From positions 45,608,638 through 45,672,637 of the forward strand of contig CM026400.1 in assembly GCA_014843695.1 (NCBI GenBank): a stretch of 64,000 nt of DNA, written 5' to 3'. Below the pieces are notes generated by a model that saw nothing but the letters and a program-made list of their open reading frames with translations, did no database searches and was not told the origin of the DNA. Numbering within the stretch: the stretch's first letter is position 1; the number at the start of each line of letters is the position of its first letter. Positions 11,421 to 24,000 of this stretch are shown here, piece after piece. The translations under genes were made by a program, and so were the position numbers. Source of the DNA: Archivesica marissinica (Eukaryota > Mollusca > Bivalvia > Venerida > Vesicomyidae).

Positions 11421-11720
11421 AGGGGTCATTCTATGTCAGAATGTTTGTGAGAAGTGAGGAAGCGCGCAATTATGTCCTAGTGTTAGTTAATAAATATAAA
11501 AAAATAGGGTTAAAATAAAACAGTATGGCCATTCAATTTATTTGAATAGAATGAGTGCTTTATAAATGGGACAGTGCACAAAATTTGGTATGAAAATTGC
11601 AAAAAATAATTTTTTTAATTTTTAATATTTTTTTTAGGGAGAAGTGGGGCCCCCAGGGGGGGGGGGAAGTGGTCCCTAGGGCGACTATTTCGCCTAAGTC
11701 GCCCTCTAGAATGAGCCCTG
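11421..11720. mobile_element. Non-autonomous hAT-like element (family 'GGGCTCATTCTAG')
   Basis: Left end aggggtcattctatg, right end tctagaatgagccctg. The interior matches 1465-1720 and 57692-58265. 'tacag' flanks both sides. Holds a run of 12 G near 11656. Confidence 0.8.
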
Positions 11721-12111
11721 TACAGTGATGAATGCATCACACCAATGACAGGTACATGTATATGATGATTAAAGCAAGACTGTAAGCACGAGGAGATGTT
11801 GTACGTCCGCCACACTACACAACTAACATTATATATACCCACAAACCAAGTCTTTGAACTTGGACAGTTACAGCAACATCGCCCATCAATAACATACCTG
11901 ACCACTCTACCAATACCGGTAAACCCATCGCAGCAAAGACTAACAACTCCCGCAACAAAGTGCCCAACCATCAGATCTAGACATTTTGTTTCTTAGCATT
12001 AAATGTAGGTCAGGTTTTAAAGGCGCCCAACGCAACTAAACATTTTGGTTCATCTCAATCATCAAACTAAACATATGACAATGTACTAGAACTACAGAGA
12101 TGTATTTTTCG
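11721..12111. other. Unidentified sequence with opposed short open frames
   Basis: The minus strand is open from 11971 (Cys-rich, starting MVGHFVAGVVSLCCDG) and the plus strand from 11796 to 11996. Neither resembles a family I know and neither has clear splice sites. Confidence 0.25.
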
Positions 12112-12294
12112 TTTTGAGGGTTTCGCACCAACAGCTCAGCTCGCTTCTGACAACATGCAACCCGGGTTTGATCCTTGGACCGGGAAGTATGCAAGATGGT
12201 ACGGTGGTCGCCAGTTTGGACAGGTGGATTTTCTCCCACACAAATTATGCTTTTATCCGCATAAACGAGTGATTAATATATAAGTTGTTAAAAC
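12112..12294 (+). mobile_element. SINE family 3 copy
   Basis: Carries 'caacccgggtttgatccttgg' (B box), 'ggtacggtggtcgccag' and the tail 'gtgattaatatataagttg'. It ends where the TTAA of the next MITE starts. Confidence 0.78.
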
Positions 12295-12902
12295 TTAACC
12301 CGTTCCCTCATAGAAGCACCTTTTGACACCATTACCAATACGACATACATTGACAATGTAGTAGCCAAATCAATGTTCATAATAATGGTCAGAATCTCAT
12401 GTAGTCCCAGTAATATCTATGGAGGTGGGATAGATATGGCGACTACTTATTCACTGCATGATAGCTAAATGGCCCCACTGGAGCCGTTACGATTGTGCCC
12501 TTAGGCAAGGCATTTAAATTCCACATTGCCTCTTCTCTCTCCCTCGTGGCGATGGATTCCATCAGGAATGAGGTCTCGAGAGTGATTTATATAAGTTGAA
12601 ATAACTTGTTTCGCAATCAAGCTAAAATAAATTTGTATAAAAAATAAATAAATGGCTGCCGTTTGTATGAAGATATAATAGTATATTAACCTAAATCTCT
12701 ATGAAGTCCCAGTAATATCTATGGAGGTGGGAGAGATATGGCGACTACTTATCCACTGCATGATAGCTAAATGGCTGTCGTTTGTATGAAGATATAATAG
12801 TATATTAACCTAAATCCCTATGAAGAAAAGGGTTAAATGGCTGTCGTTTGTATGAAGATATAATAGTATATTAACCTAAATCTCTATGAAGGAAAGGGTT
12901 AA
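12295..12902. mobile_element. TTAA-flanked MITE, family 3, with internal tandem units
   Basis: Starts TTAACCCGTTCCCTCATAG and ends ctatgaaggaaagggttaa. The interior holds copies of a 123-bp unit ('gtcccagtaatatctatggagg' to 'aacctaaatctctatgaag'), and a SINE is nested at 12472-12646. Confidence 0.85.
12472..12646 (+). mobile_element. SINE family 2, 5'-truncated, nested in a MITE
   Basis: Starts at 'ccccactggagcc', so the tRNA head is missing, and keeps the full 3' tail. 'taaatgg' flanks both sides as a target duplication. Confidence 0.85.
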
Positions 12903-12939
12903 AATAAATAAAGTTAAGAAAGTCTCCAGTTATTATTGG

Positions 12940-13065
12940 TGGAGGAGGATCTAGGATGCCCCCTCCGAGCAGTATTTCAGGCATGAACAGGCACCTGGGT
13001 AGAACCAATGACCTTCAGCAAGCAACTTGAAATAATTTGACACCCACAGTAGGATTTGACAAGCA
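12940..13065 (-). mobile_element. SINE family 5 copy
   Basis: Inverted match to 2103-2275: 'cacctgggtagaaccaatgacctt' followed by 'tttgacacccacagtaggattt'. Confidence 0.6.
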
Positions 13066-13255
13066 GCATTGGGCAAGTGATTTGAAGTCAACGACTATTA
13101 CCATTCAGTCACGGAAATCCCTCTGTTGGATCAATCTTTCAAATAGAGTCAGGTTGCATAGAGTAAATTTAAGTAAAAGCACCCACAGAATACAAGCACA
13201 CAAAAATCTTCTGTATAAACACTGGTCCCAATTATTGAGAGTTCAGTTTCCAAAA

Positions 13256-13338
13256 CTGACTCGGCAAGTTATAAAATTTCCTTAACCGACTCGGCAAGTT
13301 TTAAAATTTTCTTAACCGACTCGGCAAGTTTTAAAATG
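13256..13338. repeat. Three copies of a 31-bp unit
   Basis: Unit: gactcggcaagttttaaaatttccttaac, with 1-3 differences between copies. Confidence 0.9.
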
Positions 13339-13607
13339 AACAGAGCATCAACTACACAATGCTTCGGTCTCGGCATGCTACTAAAGCATTCAGTATCGTC
13401 CTACACTAGCGGAATCACCAGCGCCTACACTTAAACCGGGATGACTCTCGCGAAAATATTTGCCATCACGAAAAGGGATCACTTGGAACCCATATGCCCA
13501 TTAAATGCAACATTAGAATAGGGAACAGTTTACAATGCCCAGTGTAGCTTACTGGACATTTTGTACGAACATTTTAAATAATATCTTCGATTTTTCTCTT
13601 TTTTTTT

Positions 13608-13985
13608 TAAGGTCGAGGTCACAGAGGTCATAGCCTAGGATGAGCCAACCATGAAAGCAACTTGAACTACTGTTGTACAATACACATAGAATGCTAGAGC
13701 GTACAGTCTGTGTCGATGGTGAACCTCTATTAACCAGCCACTTTCTGTGACTCCCTTGGCTGGCTCATTAAGACAGGTTTGACTGTATTTTCATTCATAT
13801 AATATTAGTTCCTAAATATATTTACGCTTATTTTCGATCTGGCTGCATTGAAAAAAAATTTTTACGGTCGAGGTCACAGTCCCTGGGGTCATAGCGTAGG
13901 ATGAGCCCTACATGAAAGCAACGTTGATCTACTGTTATACTATACACATAGAATGCTGGAGATAACGGTCTGTGCCGATGGTGGA
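13608..13985. repeat. Duplicated segment, two diverged copies about 250 bp apart
   Basis: 13608-13725 and 13860-13985 share ggtcgaggtcacag, ggtcatagc-taggatgagcc and cacatagaatgct in order. Between them lies a scrap of the CAAACCTG MITE (13720-13790). The sequence at 13785-13850 recurs at 14612-14680, so the whole 13.6-14.7 kb region has been duplicated in pieces. Confidence 0.75.
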
Positions 13986-14121
13986 CTGGTACTGGTATGA
14001 TGAAATTTGAAAATAGTGAACATACATGAGAAACATTAACATTTACTAAAAATGATTTAATGAGCGCCGATGTGCGATTCCCGACCTCTCCTAAAACAGC
14101 CTTGTGCTTGGGAAAACGTCT

Positions 14122-14314
14122 TTAACCCATTCAACACCAAGTAACTGACATGGACTGGTCCATGATATTTTTAGACCAATAAATTAATCAGTTCATTTAT
14201 CTAAAAATAGTTATATTACTTGAAAAAAGTGCAGATCCTGATGAGACGGCTCATGATCTGGATCTACACTTTTTTGTAAGCCAATTTAGAGGCCTGTGGT
14301 GTTGAAAGGGTTAA
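14122..14314. mobile_element. TTAA-flanked MITE, family 1 (internally deleted)
   Basis: Starts TTAACCCATTCAACACC and ends ggtgttgaaagggttaa. The central palindrome 'gatgagacggctcatgatctgg' has lost part of one arm compared with 20642-20883. Confidence 0.88.
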
Positions 14315-14441
14315 ACGACATCACTATGCACAATATACAAGATTCATTGTACATCTAAATTTTCGGTTAGATAGCAGAGAAATCGGTGTTTTTCTCACGA
14401 AATGAACACTCGATGCGAGTATACATTATTTATATTAAACA

Positions 14442-14614
14442 TAGTCAAACCTGTGTTAGTGGTCACCTCTATTAAGCAGCCAACCTGTATTAAGCAGCCA
14501 GTTTGCAGATTCTCAATATGTTGTTTTATTATACATTTGCCCTCTATTAAGTAGCTACCTGTGCTAAGCAGTCACTTGCTGTGACTCCCATGGCTGGCTC
14601 CAGGTTTGACTGTA
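14442..14614. mobile_element. Inverted-repeat element 'CAAACCTG'
   Basis: Begins tagtcaaacctgtgttagtgg and ends ccaggtttgactgta. The interior repeats 'ctattaagcagcca'. Relatives at 13720, 28216 and 38358. Confidence 0.75.
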
Positions 14615-14828
14615 TTTTCATTCATTTAATATTAGTTCCTAAAGATATTTACGTTTATTTTCGATCCAGCTGCATTGAAATATTACGTTGACGTTTTTAC
14701 GCTCATTGTTTCATGAAGTCGTACTGTAGTCATAGCAACATAAAAAATAAGTACATCGAGTATTGCACAGGTTTATACGTATTTAGATTGAGGCAGACTT
14801 GCATAATACATGTTATGCTAACATTTAA

Positions 14829-14980
14829 GGAATGAATCGCGGGTTAATAGTTTCCATCGGGGTATGAACTATATTGGGCATGGATAAAGTGTGTGGAGGC
14901 CAAAGGCATCCACGCTAACATTAAACACGGCCAATGTACTTCATACCCCGATGGAAACTATTGACCCGCTATTCATTACT
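14829..14980. mobile_element. Foldback element, about 50-bp inverted arms
   Basis: The left arm (14830-14879, tagtttccatcggggtatga) and right arm (14928-14979, tcataccccgatggaaacta) are inverted copies with few mismatches around a 48-bp loop. Confidence 0.85.
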
Positions 14981-15512
14981 TATATTTACATTAATTATTC
15001 ATTTTAATGACGCAACGAAAATATAGCACACTTTGCATTTAAAATCTTTTTAGTCCAGATTTGCAACTTACCGTGTCACGGTAAATAGATCATCCTTGGA
15101 GCAGCGTAAACTATAAGACACCTTTTCTAACGACGAACATTGCCTAATACGGAAATACGAATGCGCATAGCTGCAAGTGCGTGTGCAAGCTGCATATCAT
15201 TAGTTGGAAACCCTCATGTGAAATAATATGTAATCAAGGCACATACATTTATCTAAAGAAATGCAATAGCGATGTAAATATTGAAATATTAACCACAAGA
15301 TCGAAAATCGCACAACGCCGCTGCTCAAATGGAATTGATGAACACAAAAGAAAACCTGAAATAAACATATAGAATGAACAAACTTTAACTGGAATACAAT
15401 GTTGGATATACTGGCTAACATCTATACAATAAATACTAATCCTCTTATTGCCTCAAAACAACGATCTGTATAAAAATTAGTCAATGAAATGCCCTTAGAA
15501 TAGACTTGTATA
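14981..15512. other. No gene recognised
   Basis: AT-rich unique sequence. Short opposed open frames at 15181-15421 show no family resemblance. Confidence 0.35.
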
Positions 15513-16145
15513 TTAACCCATTCCCTTATAGAAACACCAGTATGCAAGATGGTACGGTGGTCGCCAGTTTGGACAGGTGGATTTTCTCAGGGTACTCCAG
15601 GTTCCTCCCACACGAATTATGCTTTTATCCGCATAAACGAGAGTGATTAATATATAAGTTGTTAAAACTTAACCCTTTCCCTCATAGAAGCACCTCTTGA
15701 CACCAATACGACATACATTGACAATGTAGTAGCCGAAACAATGTTCATAATAAAGGCTAGAATCTCGTGTAGTCCCAGTAATATCCATGGAGGTGGGATA
15801 GATATGGTGACTACTTATCCACTGCATGATAGCTAAATGACTGTCGTTTGTATGGAGATATAATAGTATATTAACCTAAATCTCATGTAGTCCCAGTAAT
15901 ATCTATGGAGGTGGGATAGATATGGTGACTACTTATCCACTGCATGATAGCTAAATGACTGTCGTTTGTATGCAGATATAATAGTATATTAACCTAAATC
16001 TCATGTAGTCCCAGTAATATCTATGGAGGTGGGATAGATATGGCGACTACTTATCCACTGCATGATAGCTAAATGGCTGTCGTTTGTATGGAGATATAAT
16101 AGTATATTAACCTAAATCTCTTGGAGGTGGGATAGATATAGCGAC
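15513..16145. mobile_element. TTAA-flanked MITE family 3, expanded and interrupted
   Basis: The TTAACCCATTCCCTTATAG end at 15513 is cut by a SINE fragment at 15539-15669, and a second family 3 end starts at 15669. At least three 123-bp units follow (15770-16120) before the copy stops without a right end. Confidence 0.8.
15539..15669 (+). mobile_element. SINE family 3, 5'-truncated
   Basis: Matches from 'gtatgcaagatggtacggtgg' to 'gtgattaatatataagttg'. The tRNA-like head is missing. Confidence 0.75.
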
Positions 16146-16255
16146 TACATGTATATATACTAGAGACTAGTTCCCTCACCGCCTCAGAAGAAAGATCTAC
16201 ATGTATATATATATACCAGAGACTAGTTCCCCCACTGCCTCAGAAGAAATATTTT
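16143..16255. repeat. Two tandem copies of a 66-bp unit
   Basis: Unit: acatgtatatatat, gagactagttccc, then gcctcagaagaaa. Each copy differs slightly. Confidence 0.8.
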
Positions 16256-16468
16256 TATATTAAAAACAAGTCCTTCAAAACTAACTCTCGAGATGGGACG
16301 TAACTAACATTGGCAGAAGTTGTGGCCCGACCTGTTTGCTTTTCTATAAATCGTCGTGTTTTTTTATCCACATTCTGTACATATGTAAAATGAATCATGC
16401 AGTAAAATAAACTGTTATAAAAATTGTATTTAGTAGGGATGGCAACGAATATTCGCTCAAACGTCCTA

Positions 16469-16712
16469 TTAACCCTTTCAACACCACAGACCTCTAAATT
16501 GGCTTACAAAAAAGTGTAGATCCAGATGAGCCGGCTCGTGACGAGCCGTCTCATCAGGATCTGCACTTTTTTCAAGTAATATAACTATTTTTAGGAAAAA
16601 AATTACCCATTTTGATAAATGAACTGATCCAAATGTAATTTTGTTATTAATTTATTGGTCTAAAAATATCATGGACCAGTCCATGTCAGTTACTTGGTGT
16701 TGAATGGGTTAA
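16469..16712. mobile_element. TTAA-flanked MITE, family 1, nested in the hAT element
   Basis: Full-length copy with TTAA at both ends and the central palindrome 'gagccggctcgtgacgagcc'. It is inserted 35 bases inside the hAT left end, so it arrived later. Confidence 0.93.
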
Positions 16713-17136
16713 TACTGGAATAGTATTCGGAAAAAATATTATATTTGCCAAATTGAAATAAACTGTCATTAAAATCATTTGAAACCATCATAAACAAATT
16801 AATTACCCCAGGATGTGTAAATAAACCATGGCAGGTTCTGTTCGTAGCCTCATCCGGCCGAAATATCTCCGAACGAAACGTCTTTTCAACGTATTGTTGT
16901 CATCTAGTAGATGTCACACAGATTGGTTTTAATTGACACTTTGTGCCATCAGATAATTACAGTAGGTGCTAAGGTAGGTAGTATTTAATTATGATGTCAA
17001 AAACTGTTTTCCTTTGAAATATTACAGACACTTTACAACAACATCCACCCCCATATATCTTAAATAATTAATTAACTGCTCAATATTACCAAAAAGTACT
17101 ATTTAAAGTATAATTTAAATGATATTGTCCTCAAAA

Positions 17137-17290
17137 ATGCCGCCCGCTCTGTCACACGTTTGGAAAGACTTCAATCGCTCTGAGAATAACAAAACTGCTA
17201 GGTGTAATCTATGCAAATTGGATTTAACATATTCGAGTACAATATCAATCTGAATAAGCATTTGAAAAAGAAACACCTGTCAACGGAAAG
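17137..17290 (+). pseudogene. BED-type zinc finger fragment of a hAT transposase
   Basis: Translation from the ATG at 17137 reads MPPALSHVWKDF then ARCNLCKLDLTYSS, the start of a BED finger (aromatic pair, C-x2-C). A stop follows at about 17250, and the HLKKKHL part continues only after a frame change. BED fingers bind transposon ends; this piece cannot work. Confidence 0.8.
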
Positions 17291-17784
17291 CAGTTCAAGT
17301 GACAATGGCTTCATTTGTGAAAACTCCCATGAATGTAGTGGCCGATAACAATAACTGAATGAGTCGTCGTCATATTTGCATGGCCTTAAAAGGAAGAAGA
17401 TAATGTTTACACGTAAAACAGAAATTAGGTTATTTTGGCACATTTTTATAAGAGTTTAGAGAGATTTTGAGTTTTTGATAGAATTCTATCGAATATTCGA
17501 AAACCTTCCAGACAGAATATTCGAAAAGTAAAATCGATATTAGTTGCCCTCCCTCGTATTTAGACTAGTCCACCAATTGCCTCACCAGACCCGGCGTGAC
17601 TAGGATTCGCAATCAGGCTAAAAGAAATTTGCATACACCTAACGTAATTGAGAGATTCCAGTCTGTTAAAGACAAAATGAACGCTGCATGAAAATAGAGA
17701 AAACTTAACAAGCATCATGACAATTTCAATAATAAAGCAACTATTGACCCTGATGAAGACAGTGGAAAATCAAAATGTTGATCC

Positions 17785-17790
17785 TTTAAT
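17785..17790 (-). terminator. Possible poly(A) signal of Flower
   Basis: ATTAAA on the minus strand, 123 bases after the stop codon. It is the common one-base variant of AATAAA. No better signal was seen nearby, and the true 3' end is unknown. Confidence 0.3.
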
Positions 17791-17912
17791 AAAAATTACA
17801 CGCAACCATTCCTGTTGTTGGTCGCAACCTTTCATGTTGTTGGTCGTGTATTCCATTAATGTTGAAACTGTTATATGAGAATCACAATGAAGATGACATC
17901 TGTGTCGGTAGA

Positions 17913-18030
17913 TCACTTCAATGAGGTGTTGCTATTCTGCAGCTGGTCCAGTCCAACTAGCCCCGCATTCATTTCTACATCCTTTTTTTGTGGTGTAAAT
18001 GTGTTCCCCGCCATTTCTTGTCGACTAGCC
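17913..18030 (-). CDS. Flower coding exon 5 (C-terminus)
   Basis: The acceptor gatttctcag precedes 18030. It completes a split AAG and encodes [11 protein letters not shown] through NSNTSLK and TGA. It follows ALGKK as in fly Flower, where the next residues also begin Ala-Ser. This tail is cytosolic. Confidence 0.9.
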
Positions 18031-21000
18031 CTGAGAAATCAAAATATTCAGTTTCATTAACTCTTTGCATGCTGGGTAAAATAAAGGCTATAAATATATC
18101 TGGGTATTACTACATAATACGTTTATCTCTTAATCGCCGATAGGGCACACACTTATATATCGGATTGGACACATTCGGCAGTATTTAACAACAGATGCCA
18201 CGAAAACTCTCATAAACTCACTCGTTACATCCAGGCTCGACTACTGTAATTCACTGTTGTACGGCGTGCCAAAAAACACTTCCAATAAATTACAAACTGT
18301 TCAAAACACAGCAGCTCGCATCATAACCAGAACATCCCGTTTCAGTCATGTAACGCCCATTCTAAAAGAACTTCATTGGCTACCAGTTCAAGAAAGAATA
18401 AAGTATAAAATACTGACTCACACATATAAAGCATTGAATGGAGAAGCACCGATTTATATGCGAAAGTTGCTTGAGGTTTATATACCAAGGAGAGTCTTAA
18501 GGTCTAAAAATGAAGCAGCTACTCTTGTGTTACCAAGAAGTCGGACTGTCACATACGGAGATAGACGTTTCATGACTGCTGCCCCAAAACTTTGGAATTC
18601 TCTTCCATCAAATCTTAGAAGTGCAACAACATTGTGTTCTTTCAAAAAGGCTTTGAAGACACACCTTTTTAAATGTCCATATGGAACATAAATATCGAAC
18701 TGTGTCTGTCCTCAATCAGGATTAAGACTGCAAATGAACACATTTTATTTAATCATTACCTATATTTTAATTGTTATAATTTTAGATCCTAATATTTTAT
18801 AGCATATTTAGAACCCATTGTAATTGTGTTTGCTAATTTTGTCTTGTTTTATCTCATTGTATGTGGAAGTTTTTATCAATATTTGTGATATTTTAGGCTG
18901 TAAAGCGCTTTTGAACGTTTTATTTTTAGATGAAAAGAGCGCTATATAAGTTTGGTATATAATAATAATAATAATAATATCTAATGGAGATAATCTCAAT
19001 AAACTATAAGCAATTGATTTATCCATTTTTCGCTTTGAACACAATAGATCTACAGAAGTATTGTATACATTCTCTACTCAATCCTGGCGACACACTGTAT
19101 ATAATAAATGACAATGTATGTACATTGTACACATATTGAAATAAAATATTAACTATGAAAAACATGGAAAATGGACATCAGCATTTGACATTGAAAAAAT
19201 GTGCAGCAGGGTTCCCACTGTCGGTCGCCAATGGTGCCAAAAAACAAATATTGGCGCTAAATTTTGTGAATTGGCCCAATTTTTTTTTTATGGGCACATG
19301 TTTTTCAAATACATGGCTTCAAATATTTATTTGTGAACTATATGGCTCTTAGTTGGCTCCAAGTTTCTTAAATTGGCTCCAGTGTTTTTCAATTGGCGAC
19401 AGAAGTGGCACAGACAGAGGAAACCCTGCACGCTATATGTCAAGGTGGAGCATTAGCAAAATGAACTATGCTTGAATACTAGCTAAATCTGTAAATCAAC
19501 TTGAATACTAGCTACATCTGTAAATCAACTTGAATACTAGCTACTAGGAATATCTGTAAATCAACTTGAATACTAGCTACTAGGAATATCTGTAAATCAA
19601 CTTGAATACTAGCTACCGGTATATCTGTAAATCAACTTGAATACTAGCTACTAGGAATATCTGTAAATCAACTTGAATACTAGCTACATCTGTAAATCAA
19701 CTTGAATACTAGCTACCAGTGTATCTGTAAATCAACTTGAATACTAGCTACTAGGAATATCTGTAAATCAACTTGAATACTAGCTACCGGTATATCTGTA
19801 AATCAACTTGAATACTAGCTACCGGTATATCTGTAAATCAACTTGAATACTAGCTACTAGGAATATCTGTAAATCAACTTGAATACTAGCTACCGGTATA
19901 TCTGTAAATCAACTTGAATACTAGCTACTAGGAATATCTGTAAATCAACTTGAATACTAGCTACATCTGTAAATCAACTTGAATACTAGCTACCAGTGTA
20001 TCTGTAAATCAACTTGAATACTAGCTACTAGGAATATCTGTAAATCAACTTGAATACTAGCTACCGGTATATCTGTAAATCAACTTGAATACTAGCTACC
20101 AGTAAATCTGTAAATCAACTTGAATACAGTTTACTAGGTAAATCAGAGAAGATGAAATACATTACAATCATTGTTATGGTTTCATATTTTGTGTCAGAGG
20201 AAAGTCCCGCGGCAAAATCACAAAAGTATACTCACTTTTTACCAAGAGCCATCATGCCATACAAAACTCCTGTACCAAACACAAGTGCACTCCCCAACAC
20301 AGTTGATGTAGAAATACATAACAAAATTGGCACTATAGCAATTCTGAAAAATAAAAGCGTTTTAACTATGCTATTTTTATTTACTAAGGATGGCAACGAG
20401 TAGCAATATTGATACTCGAGTACTCAGACACAGTTCCGATGACTTTAAAGCGACATCACATCGCAAAAATTATTATTGACAGTATTGACAGAAAATAAAT
20501 ATGTTTAAACTAAAAAATAAATTCATATATGATTTCATATAACGATCAGCCACGCTCCTGACATGGCGTCTGCTTTGGGTTATGCAGTAGTCATTCTGGC
20601 ATACAGCAATTAAGGCTAGTGCTGTGAAACAGCTACAGCAATTAACCCATTCAACACCAAGTAACTGACATGGACTGGTCCATGATATTCTTAGACCAAT
20701 AAATTAATAAGGAAATTTACATTTGGACCAGTTCATTTATCAAAATGGGTAATTGTGTCTAAAATTAGTAATATTACTGACAAAACGTGCAGATCCTGAT
20801 GAGACGGCTCGTCACGAGCCGGCTCATCTGGATCTACACTTTTTGTAAGCCTATTTAGAGGTCTGTGGTGTTGAAAGGGTTAACCAGTCGTGAAATGCCC
20901 TATCACTCCGCCCCTACGCGAAACCTCCGACAAACAAATACAATATTACTATAATGATATATGGAACTATATGGATTGAACAAGGACTATATATAGATAA

Positions 21001-24000
21001 AATAGGCCCTAATTGAATATATTATATTTAGAATTTTCCAGAAATACGCTGTAGCTATTTATGTTATGCTAGTACTACACTAAAATAATAAGATGGGTGT
21101 CAGTGGCATATAAAGCAGTAACTATTGCTGATGGATGGTCAGGATTATAGTACGTAGATATTGTGTAGCACAAAGAGTGGGAACGAGGAAATACCTGCCA
21201 TTTATTTGTATAAAACATCAATGCAACTATCAATTTCCTGTTGTATATACACACACTTTATTTCCCTCGACATACACGGATTACAAGTAAATAAACATAA
21301 ATTTATATATGAAATTTAAACAATGCCTGGCTATAATATAAATTGTTTGTTTGAACAATGTTAAATTAAAATGTTATGCTGCAGTAGATAATTCCAGTAT
21401 AAGAACAAGCTACTTGTTAATAGACAATACAAAATTATTGTGTTACAATTCAAACTATCTACTACTCTAGTATAATGTTCTACGTTCAATGATGCATATT
21501 CATGCTATTTAAAACTGTTAGCATAAGGAGACTTATAAGCCTGTTGGGCCGGGTGTTAAAATATTTCACATTATATTGAATACATGTTGTAAATTTGTTG
21601 GACACTATAATAAACAATTATCTTTGCTTATATGTCACTGGCATGAATCATTTAGAACTTATATAACTACTAAGACATTACAGATGGATATGTAGTCTAG
21701 TGGTAACATGATGGACTGGTAATCCAGGGATCGTTGGTTCGATCCCCCGTCTGACCATAAATTAACAGTCTTTCAGATGGGACTTTAAACCGAGGTCTCG
21801 TGTCGGTGCTTTACACCATGCACGTAAAAAGAACCAGAGGAGACTCTGGAATGGGTCTCTCTCTGTATCATTGCACTATCCTCCAAAAATCTAAAATGAC
21901 TAATCTCTTCAGGAGGCGTCGCTCATATGGGCAACCAGTAGCGACGATAAATAAACGTAAAACACACACAGTAAGACATTTACTGAAAATGATCCATATA
22001 ACATTGTAATAATGTAATAATTCTGTTTATGAGTTCATAATAATTAAAACAAATTTACATGTAAATTTTGTGTTTTTTTACGTTTATTTATCGTCGCTAC
22101 CGGTTGCCCATATGAGCTACGCCTCCTGAAGAGATTAGTTATTTTGGAGGATAGTGCATGATACAGACAGAGACCCATTCCAGAATCTCCTCTGGTTCTT
22201 TTACATGCACAGTGTAAAGCACCGACACGAGACCTCGGTTTAACGTCCCATCTGAAAGACTGTTAATTTTATTAGGGTCAGACGGGGGATCGAACCTGCG
22301 ATCCCTGGATTACCAGTCCAGCGTGTTACCCGTTCCACAGAGTTCCTCTGCAGAGTTTATATATATCCCCAAATAATGGTGAAGCCAGCCCATCAATTAC
22401 TAGAATGGCTTCTAATGATCCCCAATTAAATAATTGTAATTGATCCAATTGACTAGAGAATGGCTTCCAATGATCCATAACAATTGCAATTGATAAACTA
22501 GCTTCTAATGACAATTGATCCACTGAGGCATGGATGATCCATGTGTTAGTTGATATGAAATTCTTAGTAAAATACCTTCCCCAGTAAAAAAGAGTTTCAA
22601 AGTTAAAAATAAGTAAATAATGTTCCAAGTTATTATAAATAATATTTTTTGATAATGATGGGGGTTATGTCCATTTTTCCAATAAGGCAGTGGGGGTTTT
22701 CACCTAGGTGACACTGACCAGTGGGGGTATTGACTTAGGGGGTATTGTCCGGTGGGGGTATTGTCTGGACACCGTTGAGCAAACATAGAAATATTTATTT
22801 CATTGTTATTGGCAATAAAGACCATCATTCTTTTGTTCAATTTTAATTGGTGATGATATTTTACTAACTGAATGCTCCAGGCTATGTGATGCATCATATT
22901 TGAAGTGTTTAATCACAATATACCATTATACTGATTAGGGACACTCAGACTGATTGTATGTTTAGACAGCTGTCATCGACCATACTTATGAATATATATC
23001 GATAAATAGTAAAATTTACAGTGAACAAAGCATCGATACAAAGTGAAGTACATGTATTGTATAATGAAGAAACATTTCTGTGTGTGTTTGTTTTACGTTT
23101 ATTTATCATCGCTATCGGTTGCCCATATGGCAGATCTGTCTGTATTTCATTTCTGTGAGAGACATGTCACCATTGTTATCAATTGAGCCAACAAAGTATA
23201 ACATTATGTCATATAACAAGAATTATAAAACGACTACCTGCCACAGACGGATCTGTAGCCCAGTGGTAAAACGCTGGACTGGTAATCCAGGGATCGCAGG
23301 TTTGATCCCCCGTCTGACCCTAATAAAATTAACAGTCTTTCAGATCCTCCAAAATCTAAAATAACTAATCTCTTCAGGAGGCATCTCTCATATGGGCAAC
23401 CGGTAGCGACGATAAATAAACGTAAAACACACTCTGTGTAACGTTCACGACATGACACTGGCTGGAGGATCCCGCACCAACAACATTTGTGAGGTGTGGA
23501 ATAACTCCTTCATCAAGCTCATTGGCCATGCGCACCCGTCTGTGTGGCGAGCCATTGATTCTCTCCGCAAGGACCACGCCTCAGTAGCCACCCTGCTGCT
23601 ACGGGATCAGCGAGGGCAACCATCAGCTAAACGCCAAAGCCGTGCTGTGACGGATCTCCAGACCAGGCTCAAGAACATCTGTCTCGCCCGCAGCAAGGGA
23701 GAGAAGTCTGTCGAGGAGACACTCCGTGGTGCTGGACACTGTATCAGGTTCAAGTGAACCCAACAACTCTACTTGAAATTGTTACATGTATATATTGTTA
23801 TGTTTTACTTGTTGCAATAAATACTGAGAAGGAGAATAGTGGGTGTTTTGTCCGGTGGGTGTTTTGACTGGTGGGGGTTTTGTCCAGTGGGGTATTGACC
23901 TAGGGGGTTTTGACCTAGGGGGTATTGTCCGGTGGGGATTTTGTCCTACCAACTTGCTCAACAAGCATGAATATCGTTAATCTTTGTACCAATTTATCTT

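Larger units (their letters stand above)
16434..17555 (+). mobile_element. Non-autonomous hAT element with BED-finger remnant
   Basis: The left end is tagggatggcaacgaatattcg and the right end inverts it (cgatattagttgccctccct). A perfect 8-bp target duplication, gtatttag, flanks the element (16426-16433 and 17556-17563), as expected for hAT transposases. The interior keeps the start of a BED zinc finger at 17137 and has lost the rest of the transposase. A family 1 MITE is nested at 16469-16712. Confidence 0.92.

Noticed and set aside
11615..11996. Cys-rich open frame on the minus strand and an opposed plus frame
   Set aside because: No recognisable family, no splice support and partial overlap with a hAT-like element; too weak to call.
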